Below, in pieces: positions 26,101 to 32,219 of a stretch of DNA of 32,219 nucleotides (position 1 is the stretch's first letter; each line of letters opens with the position of its first letter). A model generated the notes under the pieces. That model was not told the DNA's origin. It saw nothing but the letters and a program-made list of their open reading frames with translations, and did not search any database. Both the position numbers and the translations under genes were made by a program. The DNA comes from Chitinophagaceae bacterium T5-Br10_B2g13 (GTDB lineage Bacteria; Bacteroidota; Rhodothermia; Balneolales; Balneolaceae), in assembly GCA_001564065.1 (NCBI GenBank), contig LKNA01000036.1, positions 1 to 32,219 on the forward strand. Reading direction: 5' to 3'.

Positions 26101-29100
26101 GCTAAGTTCAACACCACTTACACGTACTGTTAACCGCACCGTCTCAGCCACGCTGTTTTGTAGATATAGTCGGTAGTTTCCATCCGTGAACTGTTCCTCA
26201 ACTGAACCGGCTAAAACAGCATTTCCGGAATTGAACTGAAAATCATCCGTTGTCAGCCCTGTAATTGGATCTCCATCTCCGTTTACAATTACCAGATCTA
26301 CCCGGGATTGATCTGAGCCATCAGCCCAGTGTGGAGTGGTTGCCGAAACTTCAGATAAAACAGGATCAGGCATTAAATCCTCAGCTGTTATCTCTCTGAA
26401 GGAGTGCAAACCCGTATTATCACTTCCTATATAAACATTACCATTGATAACCGTTGGTGAAGAGTGCACATTACCAATTCCGTCATATCTGAAAAGCTCT
26501 GAACCGTCGGTAATATCCACAGCTACAAGCATTCTGGCTGAACCGTTATTACCGGTTGTACCAATGTAAAGATAGCCATTGGCTATAGTTGGGGAAACTG
26601 TGCTAAAAGAGATGGAACCAAAATCAGGCTCAATATTCGTTGACCATATCTCCTGCCCGGTTTCATAATTTAGGGCAAAAAGTTCAGCTTCACCCGATCC
26701 AACATAGAGTACATCATCAACAACTGCCGGAGATGTTGCTCTGTTACCTGCAACAGTCCTGCTCCATCTCACCTCACCTGTATGCTTGTCAAATGCATAG
26801 AACTCTACATCACCGAATGCCGCTGTACTTGCATAGACAAAATCACCATATACAACAGGTGTACTCACAAAAGAGCCGGCTCCTTCGTAAGACCAGATCA
26901 CCCTGTCCTCCACCGACAAATCATCGGAGGAGATATCCAGTGCATACAGGGAGTTGTCGTTACTCCCTACGTATAGAATTTCTTCTGAAACAGCCGGTGA
27001 AGAAAATATACTCGCTCCGGTTGGGAAGCTAAACAGACTGCTTCCACTGTCAATGTCAATGGCATAAACTTGGCCATTTTCTTCATCAAATACACCGAAG
27101 TAGGCAATACCATTTATAACTGTAGGTGAGGATCGAATAGCTCCTTGAGTTGTAAACCTCCATAACTCATCTCCGCTATCAATATCGATCCCAAACAGAA
27201 TTCCATCATCATTACCGATGATCAATTTGTTATCTACAAGTGCAGGTGATGAGCGAACACTGTTTTGAGTCTCAAATTCCCATATTACTTCTCCCGTACT
27301 TTCAGAGATGGCATACACGCTGTTATCATTACTTCCAAAGTAGACAACTCCATCTGCTACAACCGGAGATGAACGCATCCATGCACTAATATCCACTAAC
27401 CAGTTTTCGCGAACTTGATCCGTTTGCGGACCGGAAAGAAATTCCGCAGCCGAGTTGTTGTCAGACCCAAAATTGTATTGTGTCCACCCAGGTTGAACGG
27501 TTACATTCTCTACAGGTAAATCCGCTATGGTAACCTCATAGTCTCCGGGCTCATTGATTTGATAGTTGAATATCAGGACCTCCTGTGAATTTTCGTCTAA
27601 TACACCGGACTTTCTACTCACTACTTCACCATTAACATAAAGTGGAGTACTGTATTCTCCTGTACTCTCTCCAATATTTTCAACAACTGCTCTCACAGTT
27701 ATTGTGTTACCTGAGATGATTTCAGCAGACAATACATTTAAATCGCTATAAGTAAATACAGCATCAGATGGTGTTGAGTCGTCGACTTCCGTTGTAAAAC
27801 TGAATGAATCGGAAAAATCACCTTCACCTAATTCATTCACTCCTCTAACTCTCCAGAAGTAAACGGTTTCAAATTCCAAATTTTCAACCTGAAGTTGTGT
27901 ATCAGTCACACTTTCAACCAGATCTACTGTTTCAAATAACGGATCAGTGCTCAGTTCAACCTCATAACTCTCCGAATAAATTGATGACGCCCAACTTAGA
28001 ATAGTGTTTACAGATACATCAATTTGTTGATCCGATGGTTCAATCAGATCCGGTGCAGCTGCTATTCCGGGAACAGTTTCAAATGTCCAAGTCTCCGACC
28101 ACGGCCCTGCTCCTTCTGTATTAACAGCCCGGGCTCTCCAATAGTAATCCGTTTTTAAATCAAGTTCTTGTTCAAGCAGGTATGATGTATCAGAGATCGA
28201 TTGCTGACTTGCAACCGGTTGAGTGAGTTCTGCATCAGAGTAAATCTCCAACTCATACTCAACTGCGTCTGTTATCTCTTCCCATGTAAATTCTGGTGTT
28301 GTCGGCACACTTGATTCAAGATTTTCAGGACTCACAAGTGTAACCTGAGCCGGCAGCACTGAGTCAACAAAATTTACCGTACCTGATCGCCGGGTTGCCG
28401 TCGGGGTATCCGGTCCGGGTTCATTAAACTGTACTCTTGATGGATTTACTATACCTGAAGTACCAAAATCTACTGTATTCTGCACACTAAAGTTGATACG
28501 TAACAGCTCACCTTCTCCCTCCAATGGAACAGTTCCGGCAACGGCAATCTTCAATACACCCTGCTCTTCATAACTGGAAAGACTCAGCTCCTCAGATATT
28601 GTGCCGTTTTGCTCAATTGCTTCAAAGTTTAAGAGGCTTTCATCAAAATCCAGATCCACTTCATAAGCAATAATACCAAGCCCGGTGAGATCCGTCGTTG
28701 TAATCGGCAGAGAAAATATCTCATAATCACCAACATTGACGTCAGGAATTTCAACTGTAACATCATTTACAGTTAACTGGACAGGATCGGACTCAAAACC
28801 ATCACTGTCTGTTGCTATAATGTTTGTCGTACCCCTGGCCAGTGCTTCAAGTTCACCTGTATTTTCATCAATCACAGCTACAGATTCATCATCGGATCGC
28901 CACACATATGGTGCAGTTCCACCTGAATCAACCGTGTATGTCTGCCCCTCACCAATTGTCAATTCATCTTCAGGCTGATTTACTACAATTTCAGGCGCAC
29001 CTTCAATTGTTACCGTACCTGAATAAGTATCTGCTTCGTAATCTTCATTAAAGAGAACATTTTGCGGAATGAATGATGCCGTACCGGTCGCATCTCTGTT

Positions 29101-30123
29101 AACACTGAATACTATGTTGAAAAGTGCTCCTTCCCCTTCGTATGGAACGGCATCGGCAAACGCCACACTCATCTGGCTGCCATCCTCAAAAACTGTCGGT
29201 GCCTGTCTGCCCTCCAATATTGTACCCGCTGTAGAGATTGAGAGGATTTCAAGTTTAGAGGAAGTAAAACTGAGATCAAACTGACCGGATGTTATATTGA
29301 GCCCAGTCAAATCAGAAACCATCACCTGTACTGAATCAGTCAATGTCTGGGTTACCGTACGATCGGAAACACCCAAAGTAAGTTCCTGAAGTGATGCAGG
29401 CTCAACCCTAAAAAAGTCTGTAGAGTCGGCCAGACCTGCTGCATCTTCAACAAATATTTTTACAGTTCCGGGAGTAATACCCTCCACGAGGCCTTCAGAA
29501 GTTACTGTCGCTATTTCGGTATCTGACGAACTCCAGTTAACCGGTTCTGTTACGTTACCCTCTACAGAAAATTGGAACGTTTGCCCCTCTATAAGTGCAC
29601 TTGAAGGTTTTTTGGGAGTCAGTTCAATCCCTCTCACAGAAACCGTACCCGATTCAGACTCGAGCTGAGGTTCTCCCTCGTTAAACCTTGCATCCGTTAT
29701 GTTAATTACTGCTTCCTCAAACTTAACTGCGTTTTCACGAACCTGAACTGTCAGATTAAGAATTGTACCTGATCCAGTTACCGGTTGCGTAGAAGCAAAT
29801 GCAAAATTACCCGATGTTGAGTTAAACGAACTGTTAATCCCATCAAGCAATGTTCCTGCTGTAGATATACTTTGAAAAGTGATCAGATCTGAGGATGTCG
29901 TAAATTTCCACTCGCCTGAAAAAATATTATCATCTTCAGTTATCTCACTTACAGATATCGGTATCGTAACCTCATCACCGGCATCTACAATTTCATTCGG
30001 TATGGAAATTGTGATTGTCTGGGAAACTGCATTTCCGTAGAAAAAACCACAGAAAAGCAGCAGAAACCCTAAAAACTTAATGTAATTCAGTTTTTCCATT
30101 GAAAAGCCTATAGAAGGTTTCAT
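23119..30123 (-). CDS. Giant multi-domain T9SS-secreted protein with cohesin-like modules and two beta-propellers
   Basis: This 2334-residue protein has a signal peptide at about 9-35 (Met 9, base 30099, may be the real start). In order it shows: cohesin-like 36-165; Big_2-type Ig 166-243; cohesin-like 244-375; Big_2-type 376-453; cohesin-like 454-587; two FN3 modules 588-685 and 686-780; a CARDB-like module 781-878; a PQQ/BamB-type propeller 879-1245 with repeated 'SSPxVxxGxxYxGSxD' blades; an Ig module 1252-1350; a YCF48/BNR-type propeller 1354-1655 with 'TTDGGExW' blades; two further Ig modules 1662-1762 and 1763-1865; FN3 1866-1957; a 'GWNLIGS' module 1958-2110; and a T9SS type A sorting domain 2251-2334 beginning 'NYPNPFNPTTTI' and ending 'KMTLIK'. 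No catalytic domain was recognised. It is three bases after the beta-helix gene and directly before the InlB-type lipoprotein gene. It is probably a cell-surface adhesion or scaffold protein. Confidence 0.9.
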   Translation of the reverse strand: MKPSIGFSMEKLNYIKFLGFLLLFCGFFYGNAVSQTITISIPNEIVDAGDEVTIPISVSEITEDDNIFSGEWKFTTSSDLITFQSISTAGTLLDGINSSFNSTSGNFAFASTQPVTGSGTILNLTVQVRENAVKFEEAVINITDARFNEGEPQLESESGTVSVRGIELTPKKPSSALIEGQTFQFSVEGNVTEPVNWSSSDTEIATVTSEGLVEGITPGTVKIFVEDAAGLADSTDFFRVEPASLQELTLGVSDRTVTQTLTDSVQVMVSDLTGLNITSGQFDLSFTSSKLEILSISTAGTILEGRQAPTVFEDGSQMSVAFADAVPYEGEGALFNIVFSVNRDATGTASFIPQNVLFNEDYEADTYSGTVTIEGAPEIVVNQPEDELTIGEGQTYTVDSGGTAPYVWRSDDESVAVIDENTGELEALARGTTNIIATDSDGFESDPVQLTVNDVTVEIPDVNVGDYEIFSLPITTTDLTGLGIIAYEVDLDFDESLLNFEAIEQNGTISEELSLSSYEEQGVLKIAVAGTVPLEGEGELLRINFSVQNTVDFGTSGIVNPSRVQFNEPGPDTPTATRRSGTVNFVDSVLPAQVTLVSPENLESSVPTTPEFTWEEITDAVEYELEIYSDAELTQPVASQQSISDTSYLLEQELDLKTDYYWRARAVNTEGAGPWSETWTFETVPGIAAAPDLIEPSDQQIDVSVNTILSWASSIYSESYEVELSTDPLFETVDLVESVTDTQLQVENLEFETVYFWRVRGVNELGEGDFSDSFSFTTEVDDSTPSDAVFTYSDLNVLSAEIISGNTITVRAVVENIGESTGEYSTPLYVNGEVVSRKSGVLDENSQEVLIFNYQINEPGDYEVTIADLPVENVTVQPGWTQYNFGSDNNSAAEFLSGPQTDQVRENWLVDISAWMRSSPVVADGVVYFGSNDNSVYAISESTGEVIWEFETQNSVRSSPALVDNKLIIGNDDGILFGIDIDSGDELWRFTTQGAIRSSPTVINGIAYFGVFDEENGQVYAIDIDSGSSLFSFPTGASIFSSPAVSEEILYVGSNDNSLYALDISSDDLSVEDRVIWSYEGAGSFVSTPVVYGDFVYASTAAFGDVEFYAFDKHTGEVRWSRTVAGNRATSPAVVDDVLYVGSGEAELFALNYETGQEIWSTNIEPDFGSISFSTVSPTIANGYLYIGTTGNNGSARMLVAVDITDGSELFRYDGIGNVHSSPTVINGNVYIGSDNTGLHSFREITAEDLMPDPVLSEVSATTPHWADGSDQSRVDLVIVNGDGDPITGLTTDDFQFNSGNAVLAGSVEEQFTDGNYRLYLQNSVAETVRLTVRVSGVELSDQPEIEFLTAESDWTAVAFDQISEFSDITSIQFINESTGWLAGNLFGDGVFENEYTIFKTTDGGETWTNQYRSEDQPVNEIFFVNERLGWAAGPSNGVLYTEDGGESWIERQVDESGNFQFFNTVYFLDESTGWIGGSDLYKTTDGGESWASQNVPEDINIRDIKFLDDQTGYVAMTNSQLRDPGLLVTNDGGNSWTPDLEGARLTAIDVSQSGAIFLVGWDGIIFKSNPDGSTWELVDSGVAVNLNSIEFIGERTGRIVGNSSTILATNDAGDTWQKEYPGTTSTNELYDLSFSNEEFGWAVGRQRTLLRYGETTSAPPMVDADQSSVETTTPHLADGVDQSFVSVTLLDSDGNPIDRYAPSELNIQITGDAAFTQPDNLGDPGQFGFTVTNSTAETVTVTVTVDDIQLSDQPEIVFEEPIQLVDSEQSVVTATSPHLADGEDQSFVSVALVDSLGEPVDRINTQDISVAVSGSAQLSELESTGDPGEFALTVTNAVAETVLITVTVEGVVIGDQPEIIFEEIEIGIPLSPILTSVTAVDGSAEINWSVTSSEHVDRFFIYRGDSVGNLTVINETNSGVRSFTDQNPPEGTSVYAISAVNRNEEESDISNTLYFVKSEVVASTEWQLISIPLQQGTADMELATIYSFSDRYDLNTSFEPGKGYWVKTRTFDDEKLPASGTGLDSLRIELNAGWNLIGSLSLPVSLSDVRDPEEILTEAPVYLYKGENYQTTRELVPNFGHWVFARDSGHVKVTIQNQPPTAGIELADSQVQNFESDGFESDLARIKFQSGDFSTELIASQIYLSESEQLKYLLPPRSPDPKLDVRVNNRSRLINNEPSTLQITADEYPIRISLEGLDESSGYAYRLHAEKQGESRTIDIKPGSSEMLDQEYDRIEIEMIYADEVVTENELLPNYPNPFNPTTTIQYQLREQTHVMIEVYDVIGRRIQLLANETQLSGQHRVDFDGSNLSSGLYFIRFQAGDVVDIRKMTLIK
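23122..23373 (-). other. T9SS type A sorting domain of the giant protein
   Basis: The last 84 residues start 'LLPNYPNPFNPTTTI' and have the two conserved strand motifs 'MIEVYDVIGRRI' and 'SSGLYFIRFQAG', then 'KMTLIK'. This domain is known to direct proteins through the type IX system to the cell surface. Confidence 0.93.
24529..25140 (-). repeat. Tandem pair of Ig-type modules (third copy at 26074-26370)
   Basis: Two adjacent modules of about 100 residues (1662-1762 and 1763-1865) share 'SPHLADGEDQSFVSVALVDS' / 'TPHLADGVDQSFVSVTLLDS', 'GDPGxFxxTVTN', 'AETVxxTVTV' and 'GDQPEI'/'SDQPEI'. A third, more divergent copy at 1252-1350 begins 'TTPHWADGSDQS'. The similarity is visible at the DNA level too, so they arose by duplication. 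Confidence 0.8.
25159..26064 (-). other. YCF48/BNR-type beta-propeller in the giant protein
   Basis: Residues 1354-1655 show at least five blades with 'GxxxxFxxxxxGWxxGxxxxxxxTxDGGxxW' spacing ('KTTDGGETW', 'YTEDGGESW', 'KTTDGGESW', 'VTNDGGNSW', 'ATNDAGDTW'). The repeated DGG-x-x-W phrase is typical of the YCF48/photosystem-stability-factor and sialidase-like propellers. Confidence 0.88.
26389..27489 (-). other. PQQ/BamB-type beta-propeller in the giant protein
   Basis: Residues 879-1245 contain seven or so repeats of 'SSPxVxxGxxYxGSxDxxxYAxDxxxGxxxWxF' ('RSSPVVADGVVYFGSNDNS', 'RSSPTVINGIAYFG', 'HSSPTVINGNVYIGSDN'). This is the PQQ-like/BamB repeat. PQQ-enzyme active-site residues were not seen, so it is probably structural. 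Confidence 0.9.
28363..30018 (-). other. Three cohesin-like modules in the giant protein
   Basis: Residues 36-165, 244-375 and 454-587 share the cohesin pattern. Each has an entry strand with 'GDEVTIPISVSEIT' or 'YEIFSLPITTTDLTG', 'F(D/T)xSxLxFxSISTAGTIL', a 'G-(E/S)-G-x-L-x-x-(L/I)' turn and a closing 'VxFNE' plus 'SGTVxxxG'. Big_2-type Ig modules separate them. Cohesins bind dockerins, and a dockerin occurs in the neighbouring protein. Confidence 0.72.
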
Positions 30124-30126
30124 TGA

Positions 30127-32219
30127 TTATTTGATCAGGGTCATTCTTTTCACGTCAGTAAACTGCCTGCCATCAGGGCTGGTGACCTCTATTCTGTAGA
30201 AATAAATTCCGCTGGAAACATTAAGCGCATTCCACTCCAACTGGTACGTTCCGGCTGTCTGTACCTGATTATTAACCAGTACGGCTACCTCCTGTCCGAT
30301 CGAGTTGAATACCTTCACAGATACTTGTCCTTCAACCGGAATTTGGTACTGAATATTTGTAGACGGGTTGAATGGATTCGGATAGTTTTGCTTCAATGTA
30401 AACGAGTCCGGCAATAACCTCTCTGTTTGATCCGAAAGATCCTGCTCTGCGCTCTCTGTTACATCCACTTCATTAATGACAAGATTTGAAATTTGAATGT
30501 CTCTCAATTCAATCTGTTCATCCCCTTTCTTGTTAAACCGAAGATGTATCAGATCCCCCGCTTCAGTCATTGGTTCCATACCTGCGAGCGCAAACTTAAG
30601 GTTACCTCGATCAATATTATCTATTGAGTTCCAGTTTGCTGTGTCAGAGGTTTTAATAATCTCAACATTCGATACACTCGATTCCGGATAGTTAAGTTCT
30701 ATCTCACCGGCATAAACACTCAGATTCCCTTTAGATTTAATAATAAGATCGAAGTATGAATCAGCAACGATCGTTTCTATATCGTAAATCTGATCAGCTT
30801 CAAGCTCAGGAATTTTACCTGCACCGGGAAACCCTGAGATCAAGCCAACAACATACTGGAGAACATAGGATGCGTCCAGCGCACTTACTGAACCATCACC
30901 TGATACGTCTGCTGCTGCTATTTGTGAAGGTTCCAAAGTAATGAGTTCAACCACATACTGAAGGATCAGTGATCCGTCAAAAGCTGAAATAGATCCATCT
31001 TCACTGACATCACCCAGAAGCACACCGGTTCGATCGGTCAAAAATGGACGATAAATAACTTCGTTTGAACCGCTGATTTCTATGCGATCCCCCTGGCCAT
31101 CTAAATTCAGATCAGGCCCTTGGTCTACAAATGGCCCCGTTAGGTCTCCCCAGTAATTATCTATGGCAGTCACATCCCTGCGTACATATAAACCGGCATC
31201 ATCATTATCATATATATTATTCAGATGAATATTCGGATCATCCGAATCTGTATTTACGTAAATACCATAACGGTTAGAATGTATATCCGAATTACGTATG
31301 GTTGGTTTGGCATCACTAAACGTGTATACACCGTAATCTGAATTCGATGTAAAACTCGAATCAATTACGGCCTCCGTATTTCTCATATAGAGATTGTAGC
31401 GGCCGTACCGAACTATGGCGTGCTTTAACAGAGAATTGTTCGAGCCCGAATTTCGAAATTCCAGGGAGTGCCAGTCCCGACGATCAGGCAGAGTTGCATT
31501 GTCGTCTTTATTTGTATCTCCGGCAAAGGAATCATCCTTGATAGAGGTAAATACGATTTTGTCATCTACTTCACCCACAGCGTTAAACTGTCCCTGAATC
31601 AAAAAGGAGTCGTTGGATGAGTTGTGACCCATTTTGAATACTGTACCCGGAGCTACATCAACACTGTTCGATGAGTTGATATACGTTGTACTTACAATCG
31701 GTATATATACGCCATTTTGATAGGATTCGGGCCAGGTGTATCCAAGTTTACCGTCAAGGCTAATGCTGCTTGTTGAGTAGAGTGCTATCGCATCTTGATA
31801 GAGGTGCTCTCCTATCACATTTCCTTCAAACAGTGTTCCATTTTCGTTAGCACTGTCTTCTCGTGACAGTTCTCCCATTAATCCGATTGGAAACGCGTTG
31901 TTGTCGAATGTGTTATCCGTGATAATTGCCCTGGTAACAATAGCCCCGGTTCCGGAAGTATGTCCGGTTACCGTGTTGCCGGAAATTGTCAATGATGTAT
32001 CCGTATCAACGGAGACCAGACGTGTATAGATACCGTTGCTGGCATTGTTTTCAATGGTATTACCCTGAATTGTTGATGGTAACGGTGACTCATCCATTTG
32101 AATACCGATGGAGTTTCCGCTGATGGTACTGTTGGATACCTCCGTAAATGCCGCTCCGTCTCCGATGCTTCGCGCATAGAGTCCTGCATAGCTCGTATTT
32201 GTACCACCGTTACCGGTAA
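30127..32219 (-). CDS. Beta-helix protein with dockerin, cohesin-like module and T9SS signal (5' end outside window)
   Basis: The reading frame stays open to the window edge, so the gene is partial at its start. About 697 codons are visible; residue numbers here count from the Met at base 32097. Upstream of it and to about residue 350 the protein is a right-handed parallel beta-helix with repeats such as 'SNSTISGNSIGIQ', 'GNTIENNASNGIY' and 'RNSDIHSNRYGIYV'. This fold is used by surface adhesins and polysaccharide-active enzymes, but no active site was identified. Residues 362-421 are a type I dockerin with two F-hand segments ('GDVSEDGSISAFDGSLILQY', 'ADVSGDGSVSALDASYVLQY'). Residues about 432-545 look cohesin-like. 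The end is a T9SS type A sorting domain ('NYPNPFNPSTNI' to 'MTLIK'). The stop lies three bases before the giant-protein start. Confidence 0.9.
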   Translation of the reverse strand, partial: TGNGGTNTSYAGLYARSIGDGAAFTEVSNSTISGNSIGIQMDESPLPSTIQGNTIENNASNGIYTRLVSVDTDTSLTISGNTVTGHTSGTGAIVTRAIITDNTFDNNAFPIGLMGELSREDSANENGTLFEGNVIGEHLYQDAIALYSTSSISLDGKLGYTWPESYQNGVYIPIVSTTYINSSNSVDVAPGTVFKMGHNSSNDSFLIQGQFNAVGEVDDKIVFTSIKDDSFAGDTNKDDNATLPDRRDWHSLEFRNSGSNNSLLKHAIVRYGRYNLYMRNTEAVIDSSFTSNSDYGVYTFSDAKPTIRNSDIHSNRYGIYVNTDSDDPNIHLNNIYDNDDAGLYVRRDVTAIDNYWGDLTGPFVDQGPDLNLDGQGDRIEISGSNEVIYRPFLTDRTGVLLGDVSEDGSISAFDGSLILQYVVELITLEPSQIAAADVSGDGSVSALDASYVLQYVVGLISGFPGAGKIPELEADQIYDIETIVADSYFDLIIKSKGNLSVYAGEIELNYPESSVSNVEIIKTSDTANWNSIDNIDRGNLKFALAGMEPMTEAGDLIHLRFNKKGDEQIELRDIQISNLVINEVDVTESAEQDLSDQTERLLPDSFTLKQNYPNPFNPSTNIQYQIPVEGQVSVKVFNSIGQEVAVLVNNQVQTAGTYQLEWNALNVSSGIYFYRIEVTSPDGRQFTDVKRMTLIK
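30835..31014 (-). other. Type I dockerin module
   Basis: Two calcium-binding F-hand segments, each with D-x-(S)-x-D-G-x-(I/V)-(S)-x-x-D spacing followed by a 'LQYVVxLI' helix, lie 34 residues apart. This duplicated arrangement is that of type I dockerins, which bind cohesins. It sits between the beta-helix and a cohesin-like module. Confidence 0.85.

Noticed and set aside
26389..27489. The PQQ-type propeller as a quinoprotein dehydrogenase
   Set aside because: Only the structural repeat is seen. No PQQ-ligand disulfide, catalytic Asp or cytochrome motif was found.

Overview
The window looks chromosomal and comes from a Gram-negative member of the Balneolota/Rhodothermota side of the Bacteroidota superphylum, a Gracilimonas- or Rhodohalobacter-like marine heterotroph. 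This placement is an inference. It rests on two type IX secretion (T9SS) type A sorting domains with a 'NYPNPFNP' start and an 'MTLIK' end, on many signal peptides ending in AQ or lipoboxes, on an unlinked sucD, and on moderate GC content. No rRNA, tRNA, CRISPR array, prophage or complete insertion sequence was seen.

Layout. 1-1340: a repeat-like leader, an AhpD-fold peroxidase-like protein and a small membrane protein, closed by a terminator. 1552-3012: an outer-membrane beta-barrel protein behind a C9 tract, closed by a strong terminator. 3216-7534: two coupled secreted amidohydrolase-fold proteins, in which only one of three domains keeps its metal ligands. 7535-7938: a gene-free, palindrome-rich spacer. 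7939-10819 (minus): an inositol monophosphatase-family enzyme and DNA primase. 11084-12011: succinate-CoA ligase alpha subunit. 12089-13851: a tiny lipoprotein, a larger lipoprotein and a 2OG-Fe(II) oxygenase. 13975-16692 (minus): glycogen genes glgA-glgC. 16914-19144: a NatAB-like ABC exporter. 19194-22291 (minus): a HisN-like phosphatase followed two bases later by a catalytically dead M1-peptidase-like protein with HEAT-like repeats.

22417-32219 (minus): the most interesting part. Three genes lie head to tail with gaps of 3 and 0 bases. The first, cut by the window edge, is a beta-helix protein with a dockerin, a cohesin-like module and a T9SS signal. The second is a 2334-residue secreted protein with three cohesin-like modules, Ig and FN3 modules, two different beta-propellers and a T9SS signal. 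The third is a lipoprotein with an InlB-type B-repeat. Together they look like a surface-displayed set that could assemble by cohesin-dockerin contacts, with no obvious catalytic domain in the visible part. This is the best candidate for an undescribed system. The assembly itself is inference from domain content and gene coupling.
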